A stretch of DNA of 64,000 nt from Geomicrobium sp. JCM 19039. GTDB lineage: Bacteria > Bacillota > Bacilli > Bacillales > Marinococcaceae. The DNA is taken from positions 62,001 through 126,000 of the forward strand of contig NZ_BAXB01000010.1 in the NCBI RefSeq assembly GCF_000698145.1. The letters are read 5' to 3'. A model generated the notes under the pieces. The model did not search any database. It was not told where the DNA came from and worked only from the letters and a program-made list of their open reading frames with translations. Below, piece after piece: positions 1 to 8,503 of this stretch; within the stretch, counting starts at the first letter, position 1; each line of letters opens with the position of its first letter. A program made the translations under genes and the position numbers.

Positions 1-1506
1 TACACTAAAAATGAAGTAGAAAATCTAATTGAGGTAGTCAATAAATTGGGAGCCGATAAGCAAAATATTATCTATTGTAATACGATTGAATATACCGTTA
101 AACATGCCAGAGAATTTTCATCGCACTTACAAAATAATTCTAGTAAGAGAATTGAAGAGCTAATTGCCCTTATAAAAGAAAGTGTCCACGATCAATACTT
201 CTTGATTGAGTGCTTAAAAAAGGGAGTTGCTTTTCATTTTGGAAAAATTCCACAACGCATAAGAGAAGGAATTGAATCTCTGTTTCGAAGTGGAGAAATT
301 CGTTTTCTATTTTGTACCTCTACCCTTCTTGAGGGAGTAAACCTACCAGCTAAAAATATTTTTATATTAAGTACAAAAATTGGTATGAATTATATGGATG
401 AAGTGAACTTTTGGAATTTAGCTGGACGGGCCGGTAGACTTGCTAAAGATTTAAGCGGAAATATATTTTGTGCAAGAATTATCGACCAAGAAGGCTACTG
501 GAAAAAAACTAAGGAAATAGAAAAAGTAAAAAACAAAAAAATTACTGAGATCGAATCTCCATTAATGAAAAAGAATGACAAAAATTTATATAAAAATATT
601 AGTAATTCTCTTTCTGGACAACCATTTACTAATAAAAATTTATCAGCTAATGAAAAAAAATATATAAATATGTACGGAAACATTTTAGTATATCATGACA
701 TAGTAAAAAGCGATTCGATTCTTCGTAACCGATTTTTTGAAAAGAATAAGGATGCACGAATTACTTTAGAGAAAGTGACTTCTACTATCAAAGTTCCAGA
801 TTATATTATTGCTCAAAGTGCTAATATAAGAATTGATATTCAAAATAAAATATTCTCCACTGAATCTACTGATCAATTACCGGAAGGAACTGATTATAAA
901 AGTTGCTTGCAGATGTTGAATATTCTATATGATGATTATGAATGGCAAAAAGAAGAGAGCATTGGATTAAATCCATTAGTTAAAAATCGAGAACACCTTA
1001 ATTATTATGCTGTATTAATAAACTCCTGGGTAAATTCAAAACCCTTAAAAATCATTATTTCCAATACAATCAAATATTTTGATGAACATGATAAGGATCT
1101 TAATATTCGTGCTAATCAATATGAGACATTCAACAAAGAAAATGCCACTCATATTAATATACTCATTAACAATCTTATTTCCGATATTGAAAATGCTATT
1201 CGATTTAAAATAAAGAGTTATGTTAATAATTACATTCTCCTTCTAGTAGAAAGAGGGGTCGAAGTTAAATCAAATTGGTCTGACTTCTTAGAGTATGGAA
1301 CCATTGACAGGTTTATTATAGAAATTCAAAACATAGGGTTTCCGCGTCATTTAGCAACTTTTTTGAAAGAAAATTATCCCCATTGTTTTCAGTTTGTAGA
1401 AGGAGAAATTACAGAATTTGATACTCATAAATTAAAAAATGAGATAAACACAGAAAAATACAAAAATGAGTTTAATGAACTATCCAAATTACTAGAATGG
1501 ACATAA
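1..1506 (+). CDS. Ski2-like DEAD/DEAH helicase, C-terminal part (partial at window edge)
   Basis: The frame is open from base 1, so the N-terminus with Walker A and DEAD/DEAH motifs lies outside the window. Visible are the second RecA-like domain with motif IV (NIIYCNT), motif V (TSTLLEGVNLP, about residue 107 of the visible part) and motif VI (NLAGRAGRL, about residue 143), followed by about 340 residues without a motif I recognise. The pattern is that of Ski2-like helicases found as the second gene of bacterial antiviral systems such as Hachiman (HamB), but this is inference because the partner gene is not visible. The gene is clearly more AT-rich than the rest of the window and is not interrupted, suggesting horizontal acquisition. 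ATP-dependent nucleic-acid remodelling is the safe functional statement. Confidence 0.8.
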   Translation, partial: YTKNEVENLIEVVNKLGADKQNIIYCNTIEYTVKHAREFSSHLQNNSSKRIEELIALIKESVHDQYFLIECLKKGVAFHFGKIPQRIREGIESLFRSGEIRFLFCTSTLLEGVNLPAKNIFILSTKIGMNYMDEVNFWNLAGRAGRLAKDLSGNIFCARIIDQEGYWKKTKEIEKVKNKKITEIESPLMKKNDKNLYKNISNSLSGQPFTNKNLSANEKKYINMYGNILVYHDIVKSDSILRNRFFEKNKDARITLEKVTSTIKVPDYIIAQSANIRIDIQNKIFSTESTDQLPEGTDYKSCLQMLNILYDDYEWQKEESIGLNPLVKNREHLNYYAVLINSWVNSKPLKIIISNTIKYFDEHDKDLNIRANQYETFNKENATHINILINNLISDIENAIRFKIKSYVNNYILLLVERGVEVKSNWSDFLEYGTIDRFIIEIQNIGFPRHLATFLKENYPHCFQFVEGEITEFDTHKLKNEINTEKYKNEFNELSKLLEWT

Positions 1507-1622
1507 AAATACACAAAGTAAGTGCATTTATCTTTAAGGCTATAGCAACTCTGAATTATGACATGAATTTTAAATTGCCGTGACTTACATAGAAATATTG
1601 AAAAATATTTTTCCTCATCTCT

Positions 1623-1665
1623 AACGTCATTTGACTGGTAAATCACCAACAACTGACGTTTTTTT
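1623..1665 (+). terminator. Probable intrinsic terminator after the helicase
   Basis: A 7-bp stem AACGTCA/TGACGTT with a 24-nt loop is followed directly by a T run. The long loop makes it a weak hairpin, but the position 120 bases after the helicase stop fits. Confidence 0.5.
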
Positions 1666-1817
1666 ATGTTCATTAAACATTTATGGAAGAAAGGCTGCTA
1701 AATATCTCATTTCTTTATGACTTGAAGGAGGTGATGTCTCAAAACAATTGTAAAAAATGGCCTTGAAAGTATGGTCGTTCCTTATGCTTACCACATTTTT
1801 AGAAAAGGAGAGATCAT

Positions 1818-2039
1818 TTGATGATTTATCAAAATGGCATTTTTGCAGATCCAGCAACATTTGGAGAGTTACGTTTTGTCGGTCACCAACGGAATCGTTA
1901 TAAGTTTGATCGCCTGCGACAACAACGGACCGATATTCTAGAAAGTCGAGTGTACAAGCTGGTGTATTTTGCAAGCCAAAAGTTTAGAAGATTGCAAGGC
2001 AAAAGTGAGAGTGTCACTTGGCTAGAAAGAGCTGCTTAA
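1818..2039 (+). CDS. Small hypothetical protein (73 aa)
   Basis: Begins with tandem ATG codons preceded by AAAAGGAGAG at good spacing. The product is basic and hydrophilic (residues such as RNRYKFDRLRQQRTD) with no signal peptide or membrane segment. I do not recognise a family. The opposite-strand frame over 1681-1974 has no ribosome site and is treated as a shadow. About 85 bases upstream a near-perfect anti-SD sequence (AAGGAGGTGAT, 1726-1736) sits in front of only a 10-codon frame, which might be a leader peptide. Confidence 0.5.
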   Translation: MMIYQNGIFADPATFGELRFVGHQRNRYKFDRLRQQRTDILESRVYKLVYFASQKFRRLQGKSESVTWLERAA

Positions 2040-2052
2040 CAAAGTGGGGGAA

Positions 2053-2082
2053 GAACCGACCCAAAATGTTTTGGATCGGTTC
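2053..2082. terminator. Shared hairpin between convergent small genes
   Basis: A 14-bp inverted repeat (GAACCGACCCAAAA against TTTTGGATCGGTTC, one mismatch, 2-nt loop) lies between the convergent genes ending at 2039 (+) and 2122 (-). The U tract is short on both strands, so termination efficiency is uncertain. Confidence 0.55.
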
Positions 2083-2121
2083 ATTAGGTATGCTCGGCAT
2101 ATATTAATCTTAAGAAGCACG

Positions 2122-2367
2122 TTAAGCAAGCTCATGCAGGTTTTTCCTTGAATTGCTTACGGCAATCTTTGCATTGATAGTGTCTTTTAAGAGTACCATT
2201 AACGGGGAAGCGAGCAGCCAGGCGATGCCGATGAATAGAAGGATATCATGAATAATAAAGCCTAAAATAATACCAACGACACTAAGCGCAAGCATGGATA
2301 GTACATTTCGTTTTTTACTAAAGGTTCGGATGTTTGTTGACTTGCATTTCGGACAAGCGATCTCCAT
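2122..2367 (-). CDS. Small zinc-ribbon membrane protein (81 aa)
   Basis: The N-terminus has a CPKC motif (MEIACPKCKSTN), typical of one half of a zinc ribbon, but no second cysteine pair follows. Two hydrophobic segments lie at about residues 25-42 and 44-62, so this should be an inner-membrane protein with a cytoplasmic knuckle. The start is supported by GAGGTGAT upstream on the minus strand. The function is unknown; such proteins are common in Bacillaceae. Confidence 0.6.
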   Translation of the reverse strand: MEIACPKCKSTNIRTFSKKRNVLSMLALSVVGIILGFIIHDILLFIGIAWLLASPLMVLLKDTINAKIAVSNSRKNLHELA

Positions 2368-2796
2368 GTATACATCACCTCAAAACTGTATTCATTGGTA
2401 GTATATCAATCACTTAGGAAGTCGTCAGTGTATTCGTACAGAAACGTTCTTTAGTCATGAAATGTAACTTCTTATTGAACTGTCGTTTGTCGTATAACTA
2501 AGAATTATAATAGATAGAGTAGAAACTCCACTTTAAGTGCGGAGGTCTTGTTAAAATTGTTCCGTTGTAACAATCGCTACTACGAGGCTTCCTGAGTGGT
2601 CGATCCTTTCAGTGCCGCTTTAAATAAAAGGTTAATTCCTTTCTCATTGCTAGCCTTCTTCACTTGGTTGACAACTAGATAACAACACCCGTAACATGAT
2701 GAGAATTGAAAGGTTCAGTCCCGCTGTCCGCTTAAATGTAGCATTTACGCAAGTCGTATACTGATCGATTCGAAATATGCAAGGAAGAGGTGTTTG
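2368..2796. other. Intergenic region, no gene seen
   Basis: About 430 bases between divergent genes. It must hold promoters for the zinc-ribbon protein (-) and the lipoprotein (+), but I see no convincing -35/-10 pair, RNA gene or repeat. Confidence 0.5.
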
Positions 2797-3261
2797 ATGA
2801 TGGGAAATAGGTTTTACTTCGCCACCATTCTCGTCTTTGCCCTGACTGCTTGCGGTGAGAATGAACGATCACCTGTTACAGAAGAGGAACAGAAAGACGG
2901 GGACGATATTGACGTAATGTTTGATGAAGGGCTCGTAGACGTTGAGCCAATTGATTCGGATTCAACGGAGCTGATTCAGTTTGTTGAAACCGAGGACTAT
3001 TTAAAGAGCATTGATGGAACTGAGCAAACGCTTACGGATGAAGAGGATATTAGAGAGGTAGTGAAGATCATTAACGATGTTCGAAATGAACAACCGGGCA
3101 GTTCAGTCGAACAATTAGAGCCTGAATACCGAATGCGAATCGGGGGCGAGATTTTCCATTTGTGGGCGAGTTCCAATACGCTTATGGAAGGAGATGAATT
3201 TGCGTACACACTGTCAGACGAACAGTGGGAAGCGATGTCTGACATCTTCGAAATCGACTAA
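2797..3261 (+). CDS. Acidic lipoprotein of unknown function
   Basis: A short signal peptide ends in a lipobox (LTAC, Cys about residue 19), so the protein should be anchored to the outer face of the membrane. The mature part is very rich in Asp and Glu. No domain is recognised. TTG at 2794 and ATG at 2797 or 2800 are all possible starts; ATG 2797 sits 6 bases after AAGGAAGAGG. A strong hairpin follows the stop. Confidence 0.65.
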   Translation: MMGNRFYFATILVFALTACGENERSPVTEEEQKDGDDIDVMFDEGLVDVEPIDSDSTELIQFVETEDYLKSIDGTEQTLTDEEDIREVVKIINDVRNEQPGSSVEQLEPEYRMRIGGEIFHLWASSNTLMEGDEFAYTLSDEQWEAMSDIFEID

Positions 3262-3274
3262 ACGTCTTCGAACA

Positions 3275-3329
3275 AAAAGCGCGCCAAGTCGCGACTCCAT
3301 AACGTGAGTCACGCACTTGGCGCGCTTTT
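3275..3329. terminator. Strong bidirectional terminator
   Basis: A 15-bp perfect stem (AAAAGCGCGCCAAGT against ACTTGGCGCGCTTTT) with A and T tracts on both sides sits between the convergent lipoprotein and mutS2 genes and can serve both. Confidence 0.85.
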
Positions 3330-3335
3330 CTATTT

Positions 3336-5260
3336 TTATTCTTCCTCTTCAAGCCACACGCCTTCTACGTGTTTTCTTGCTTGGTCTTTTTTGATTTTGC
3401 GGTACGTTTTGCTTTTGAAGATGATGTCAAAATCATAGTCTTCTGGATACAATTCAGACGCGGGGATGGCAAGTGCTAGGCGTTTGTGATTAAAGGTCTT
3501 CTTTTCTCCTTTGATTTGCACAACATAGTTGCCGCGCTCATCAGGTCCTGTGTACACAATTCCCATCTCATCAATTGCTTGGATCGTCACATTGTCTCCT
3601 TGGTCAAATGGTTTTACTTCACCGGCTTGTTTTTTCGCTTTGTGCCCGGAGTAGCGATTGATGGCGATTTGCCGCTTAAAGGACGCTTGTTTTAACTGCT
3701 CGTCACTAAATCGTTCACGATAATTTTCGTGATCTTCGTAAGCCATATCGTGGGCTCGTTCGACGATGTTCGGATGCAGGCCTAACTTGATGGCGATTTC
3801 AAACGCTTGACTTTTACCGGTTTCACCGAGAAGCAAACGATACGTCGGTTGAAGCGTTTCAATGTCAAACTCCATGGAGCCGTTGATGAAGCCGTCGGTA
3901 TTTTCGGCAAAGGTCTTCATCTCACTGTAGTGCGTCGTTGCAAACAGTGTAGCACCTTTTTGATAGAGTTGTTCTAAAATGGCGATGGCAAGCCCCATCC
4001 TTCAGCTGGGTCTGTACCCGAACCGAGTTCGTCGAGCAAGACGAGAGAATGATCGTTCGCATCTTCTAGAATATGAATGATCGAAACAAGTCGTGAGCTA
4101 AACGTACTTAAGTTATCTTCAATGCTCTGACCGTCACCAATATCGACAAATACATGTTGGAAAATGGCGGTCTTACTCCCGGCATCAGCAGGGATGAGTA
4201 GACCTGCCTGGGCCATGACTTTAACAAGTCCGACCGTTTTAAGCGTAACGGTTTTTCCACCTGTATTCGGGCCGGTGATGACGAGGGCTCGTTCATGCCC
4301 ACCAAATTGTACGCTTAACGGTACCGCTCGATCTGACAATTCTGGGTGACGGGCATTAATTAAATGCATCGTCTTGTCGTCTGTGAGCGTTGGTTTAGTC
4401 GCATCGATGGCGTGACAATATTTCGCTTTTGCGAATAACACATCATAATTGTGCATCACTTCCATCGCTAAACGGATGGTGTGCTCGTATTCGAGAAATT
4501 CATTCGTAAGTTCAAACAAAATCCGTTCCACTTCAGATTCCTCGAATGTTTTATAATCATTAAGCTCTTCTTGAATGCTCGCAATTTCTTCTGGTTCAAC
4601 GAAGACGGTCGAGCCAGAAGAAGAGGTGTCCAATATCGTTCCTCGAACTTTGGCGCGATACTCTTTTTTCACCGGGAGAACGAAACGTCCATACCGTTCA
4701 GAGACAGTTGTGTCTTGTAAATACGATGCATATTTGTTTCCCCTCGCCAATTGTTGCACACGCGCTTGCATTCTGTCTGAGAGCTCCGCAACTTGCCTGC
4801 GTAAATCGGTCAATGTTTTTGAGGCGTAATCGTCCACGTGCCCATGACGGATCGCACCGGAGATTGTTTCTTCAAGTTGAGTTAAATCTTCAATGGAGAA
4901 TGCGTAAGAGCTTACGGTAGGGGCAACATGTTCTTTGCTTTTCATAAACCGTTTTAATTTCTCGCAATGATCTAGAAATGACAGGACGCGTGTGAATTGA
5001 TCGGCGCGAATGAATACCCCTTTTTTCGCATGAGCGATCAGTTGCTCGATATCATCTACGGTATGAATCGGTACACTGCTGCTCATTTTTAGAATCTCAA
5101 CAGACTCCTCGATTTCTTGCATCGAGCGATTGATCTGTGCTGGATTCATCATCGGTTTCAGGTTTTGAATCGATGTTTTTCCTCGTTCTGTTCTTGCATA
5201 AGATTGGATATCAGAGAGTGTTTTTGTATAGCCAATGGCTTCTAAAGTTTTATCGTTCAC
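3336..5260 (-). CDS. mutS2: MutS2-type ATPase lacking the Smr domain (one frame break)
   Basis: MutS-family ATPase related to endonuclease MutS2, which acts on branched DNA or stalled ribosomes in other Bacillota. Visible are the N-terminal MutS2 segment, the helical lever and clamp region, Walker A (GPNTGGKT, about residue 330), Walker B (DELGSGTDP, about residue 410), the conserved ATTHY and a KOW-like segment (GIVYTGPDERGNYVV). The protein would be about 641 aa; usual MutS2 is near 785 aa and ends in a Smr nuclease domain, which is absent here. The stop precedes a terminator, so the short form looks genuine. One base appears to be missing near 3985-3995, just after Walker B, splitting the gene into two frames. 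The start is GTG 5260, preceded by AGGAGG. Confidence 0.85.
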
Positions 5261-5294
5261 GGTGTTTCCTCCTGTATTAAAGTAGGGCAGGCCG

Positions 5295-5351
5295 GAACGA
5301 TTGTTCACACGAGTGCATACGAAAAATCGCTGTGAACAATCGTTCACAGCG
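5295..5351 (-). promoter_or_regulatory. Possible attenuator in the mutS2 leader
   Basis: Read on the minus strand there is a 9-bp hairpin GCTGTGAAC/GTTCACAGC (5330-5351, loop GATT) followed by GATTTTT, a terminator shape. Downstream at 5295-5308 lies GTGAACAATCGTTC, the exact complement of GAACGATTGTTCAC inside the first hairpin. The two pairings are mutually exclusive. The same repeats could instead be a pair of operators. It lies 35 bases upstream of the mutS2 start. Confidence 0.45.
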
Positions 5352-5417
5352 TGCGTGTATACGGATGAGCCTATAAAAGGCACACCCATTACGGGTTCGC
5401 AACGGATTTGTAAACGT

Positions 5418-5511
5418 GTTCTTAACTAGCTGGAATTGCGTACGACAAATAATCGTCATGATGACGATAAAAAACGCATATCCAGTTATCATTTAATGAT
5501 TAGTTAAGAAC
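5418..5511. repeat. Nested inverted repeat upstream of mutS2
   Basis: The ends are an 11-bp perfect inverted repeat, GTTCTTAACTA at 5418 and TAGTTAAGAAC at 5501. Inside are further matched arms (CTGG/CCAG, GCGT/ACGC) and a central dyad ATCGTCA/TGACGAT. The 94-base unit could be a small MITE or a structured RNA. The remaining sequence from 5512 to 5741 shows no gene. Confidence 0.5.
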
Positions 5512-5741
5512 CGCCAGATCCATCAATACTTCCCCTTTATTTCATCTCAATTATTCGTAAAAATTCGGTCGCTCGTTTCGTTGGACTTTCTTAAATCGTG
5601 GAAGCGATTAAGAAAGCTTACTCCCCAGTAATGAACATAAGTGTACCAAACAAAAACCTCCAGACTAGAATGGCTCTATTATATGGGCGTACATACACAT
5701 TGTCAATGCAGCGAAAGGAAAAGAATATTCAAAATAATGTA

Positions 5742-5770
5742 TTGACTCCGTAGTGAAGATGCGATATTTT
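5742..5770 (+). promoter_or_regulatory. Sigma-A type promoter for the ROK operon
   Basis: TTGACT at 5742-5747 and TATTTT at 5765-5770 are separated by 17 bases. The spacing is ideal and the -10 is moderate. It lies just upstream of the putative ROK operator. Confidence 0.6.
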
Positions 5771-5782
5771 ATTAGTAGCTAA

Positions 5783-5803
5783 TTAGTTAGTAAACTTAAC
5801 TAA
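5783..5803. promoter_or_regulatory. Probable ROK repressor operator
   Basis: An imperfect dyad with half sites TTAGTTA and TAACTAA around TAAAC lies 12 bases after the -10. It resembles the TTAGTTTGTTT-type operators of Bacillus XylR, another ROK regulator, which suggests autoregulation. Confidence 0.55.
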
Positions 5804-5842
5804 CGATACAACGTTGATCGCTTTTCGGCAAGGAGTAGATGA

Positions 5843-7028
5843 ATGGAGAAGATGAATGATGGAACACCGTCAAGTCTGCGATTGTTTAATAAGCAAAAGG
5901 TGTTGCAATCAATTCGATTGCATGACACGGATAAGGAAGTGTCTAGAGCTTCTCTAGCTGCTTTTCTTAACATTAGTAAACCGACGATGAGCACACTCAT
6001 TGATGAGCTTGTTGCAGAAGAGTGGATTATTGAGGTAGGAGAGCATACGCAGTCGTCTCGAGCGGGTAGAAAGCCGGTGCGGTTATCTTTTAACAAAAAC
6101 GCACGATACCTCATCGGCATTGATATAGGGGGGACACATACAGAATGCGTGTTGACGAACCTTGCAGGCGAGGTCATCGTTGCTCGGTCGTTTTCAACGC
6201 AAGAACAATTACGCAGTGGCATGCTGTTGTCTCGAATTGCTCACATGATTGAGGAAGTGGTTCAGGAAGCAAATATTGTGAAAGAAAAAATGATGAGTAT
6301 TGGCATTGGGGTGCCTGGAATTACGAATACGAAAACCGGTGTTGTCGTTGAAGCGCAATCATTAGGTTGGAAGAATTTCCCTCTTAAAGCCGAGCTTGAA
6401 GCATTAACACCGTATTCAATTTATATTGATAATGACGTGAATATGGCGGTGCTCGGTGAGCATTGGCTCGGTAAAGCAAAAAATGACGAAAATGTCGTCA
6501 TGATTACGCTTGGTACTGGTGTAGGCTGCGGGATGATCCTTAACGGTGATTTATATCGTGGTCACGCATATGCGGCAGGAGAAATTGGGCATCTCGTTAC
6601 AGACCGAACATTGGCAAAAGAAAATGACTATTCATCTTTTGAAGGATACGGTTTTTTAGATAATCAGATTGGCGGGCCAGCTCTTACTGAACAAATGAAT
6701 CGCAGGGTCGGAGATCGAGGTTTGTCAGCGGAGCAAATCTTCCAGCTCGCGGCAGAGGATGACGCTGATGCTGCATATGTCGTAGAAGAGATGGTAAGTC
6801 ATCTTAGTTTCGCCATCGTAAATATTGTCTCAATTATCAACCGAAAGCCTTGTGCTCGGTGGGGGCATATCCCGTTCGCTGCATCGGTACATTCATATTT
6901 TTGTCGATGTGATGGAACAGCATTTGCCTGTGAACACAAACATATATATTACACAAAATCGATATATATCTTGTTTAGGAGCAGCCTATTTAAGCACGTT
7001 AGAACACGACTCAATACTCAGGGGATGA
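5843..7028 (+). CDS. ROK-family transcriptional repressor (frame break near 6840)
   Basis: NagC/XylR-type repressor. The N-terminus has a winged HTH (about residues 12-60), followed by the ROK sugar-kinase-like domain beginning with the phosphate-binding IGIDIGGTHTE. The CxCGxxGC zinc motif of many ROK proteins is absent. The frame changes near 6840; reading on at 6850 gives LVLGGGISRS and a normal C-terminus ending at 7028, about 394 aa, as expected if two bases were lost (INPESLVLGGG restored). Without that correction the frame runs falsely into the next gene. The start follows AAGGAG. The stop overlaps the lyase start (ATGA). The inducer is probably the sugar imported by the downstream ABC system. 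Confidence 0.85.
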
Positions 7029-8503
7029 AACGATTGAATCAACCGACAACAAGGTGTCAAACATACGTTGATTATGTTTTGGCACCGACCTACTCATTTA
7101 CGAGAGATCATTATTTTACTTATATCTTAGAGATTAGCATTGCACATATCCAAATGCTGCGCCGACAAAAAATCATCCCAGACATTCATGCGTCTACGCT
7201 CGTAGAAGCAACGACTAAGCTTTATGAAACAGGGTGGAACAAACCGTACAACGCCCAATTTGAAGACTTATTTTTCATGATTGAACATGATTTATCAGAA
7301 AAGGTTGGCCATGAAGTCGTAGGCAATATGCACGTTGCGTTTAGTCGCAATGACATGGATGCCACGATGTATCGCATGTTTTGGCGGGAGCGTGTTGTTG
7401 AATGGATGAACGATATTCATACACTCGCCGATAAAATTCTTAAAATTGCTAATGGTCATACATCCGCGTATATGCCAGCATACACGCATCATCAACAAGC
7501 GCAACCAACGACATTGGCCCATTATTTTATGAGTGTGGCGAGTAACCTCCAACGTGATGTGGAGAGAGGCTGGTCGCTTTTAACGAGAATTGACCAATCA
7601 CCAATGGGTGCATGCGCTCTAGGGACAACGGGTCATCCAATTGACCGGACATGGATGAGTGACTCGCTAGGGTTCGAGCGCGTTCTGACGAATTCGTATG
7701 ACGCCGTTTCTGCCTCAGACTATATGATTGAGCTCGCTTCGGTACTCACAATCTGTATGAGTTCAATGTCTAGAGTCGTGTACGACTTGCTTCAGATGAC
7801 AATGAACGAGGTGAACACGTTTCGCTTAGGGGATTTGCACGTGCAAACGTCAAGCATTATGCCACAAAAACGAAACCCATCGGCATTAGAACATACGCGC
7901 GCGATGATGAGTGATGCGATGGGTGTGTTGAATGGTGTACCGTTCATGAGTCACCACGTTCCGCATGGCGATATTGTCGACATTGGCGATGATATTCAAC
8001 CGAAGCTATTGGATGGTTTTACGAAAGTGACCCAGACGATTCAATTACTCGAGCAAATCCTTGATCACGGAACCTTTCACACCGATGTGTTATACGACCG
8101 GGCAGCAAATGGATTTTCCACGGTTACCGAGCTTGCCGATGTACTCGTTCGCGACGGTGGGTTATCGTTTCGGGAAGCTCATCTAGTCGTTCAAACATTC
8201 GTGAAGAGCACCGAGAAACTCAGTGATGGAAATGTAAAGCGACTGCAAGAGGCGGGTCAACGTGTCGGTGTTGCTGTAAATTTAAGCCAAAAGCAGTATG
8301 AAAAGGCGATTGATGTTGCTTCATTCATTGATGTTCGCAAAGTTCAAGGAGGACCCGCTCCTGTAGCCATTCATGAACACATCATGCACGTACAGGAAGC
8401 GTTGCGTAACACGAGAACCAAGGTAAATCAAAAGCAAGAAGGATTTACAACATATCGGACTAAATTGTTCCAACGAACAGCAAATGAGGGGGAAGAAAGA
8501 TGA
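7025..8503 (+). CDS. Argininosuccinate lyase/fumarase-superfamily lyase
   Basis: 492 aa, the usual size for ArgH. The superfamily signature is present as SSIMPQKRNP (about residues 279-288), with the other conserved regions AFSRNDMDAT (compare SRNDQ-AT in ArgH) and THHQQAQPTT (compare TH-Q-AQP), so the catalytic fold appears intact. Enzymes of this family cleave C-N bonds with release of fumarate or a related acid. The gene is coupled to a ROK repressor (ATGA overlap at 7025-7028) and to an ABC sugar-binding protein (ATGA at 8500), not to argG, so housekeeping arginine synthesis is unlikely. The real substrate is unknown; an amino-acid or aminopolycarboxylate conjugate imported by the ABC system is my guess. 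Confidence 0.75.
   Translation: MKRLNQPTTRCQTYVDYVLAPTYSFTRDHYFTYILEISIAHIQMLRRQKIIPDIHASTLVEATTKLYETGWNKPYNAQFEDLFFMIEHDLSEKVGHEVVGNMHVAFSRNDMDATMYRMFWRERVVEWMNDIHTLADKILKIANGHTSAYMPAYTHHQQAQPTTLAHYFMSVASNLQRDVERGWSLLTRIDQSPMGACALGTTGHPIDRTWMSDSLGFERVLTNSYDAVSASDYMIELASVLTICMSSMSRVVYDLLQMTMNEVNTFRLGDLHVQTSSIMPQKRNPSALEHTRAMMSDAMGVLNGVPFMSHHVPHGDIVDIGDDIQPKLLDGFTKVTQTIQLLEQILDHGTFHTDVLYDRAANGFSTVTELADVLVRDGGLSFREAHLVVQTFVKSTEKLSDGNVKRLQEAGQRVGVAVNLSQKQYEKAIDVASFIDVRKVQGGPAPVAIHEHIMHVQEALRNTRTKVNQKQEGFTTYRTKLFQRTANEGEER

Noticed and set aside
1681-1974. 97-residue minus-strand frame
   Set aside because: It has no ribosome site and overlaps the better supported small gene at 1818-2039.
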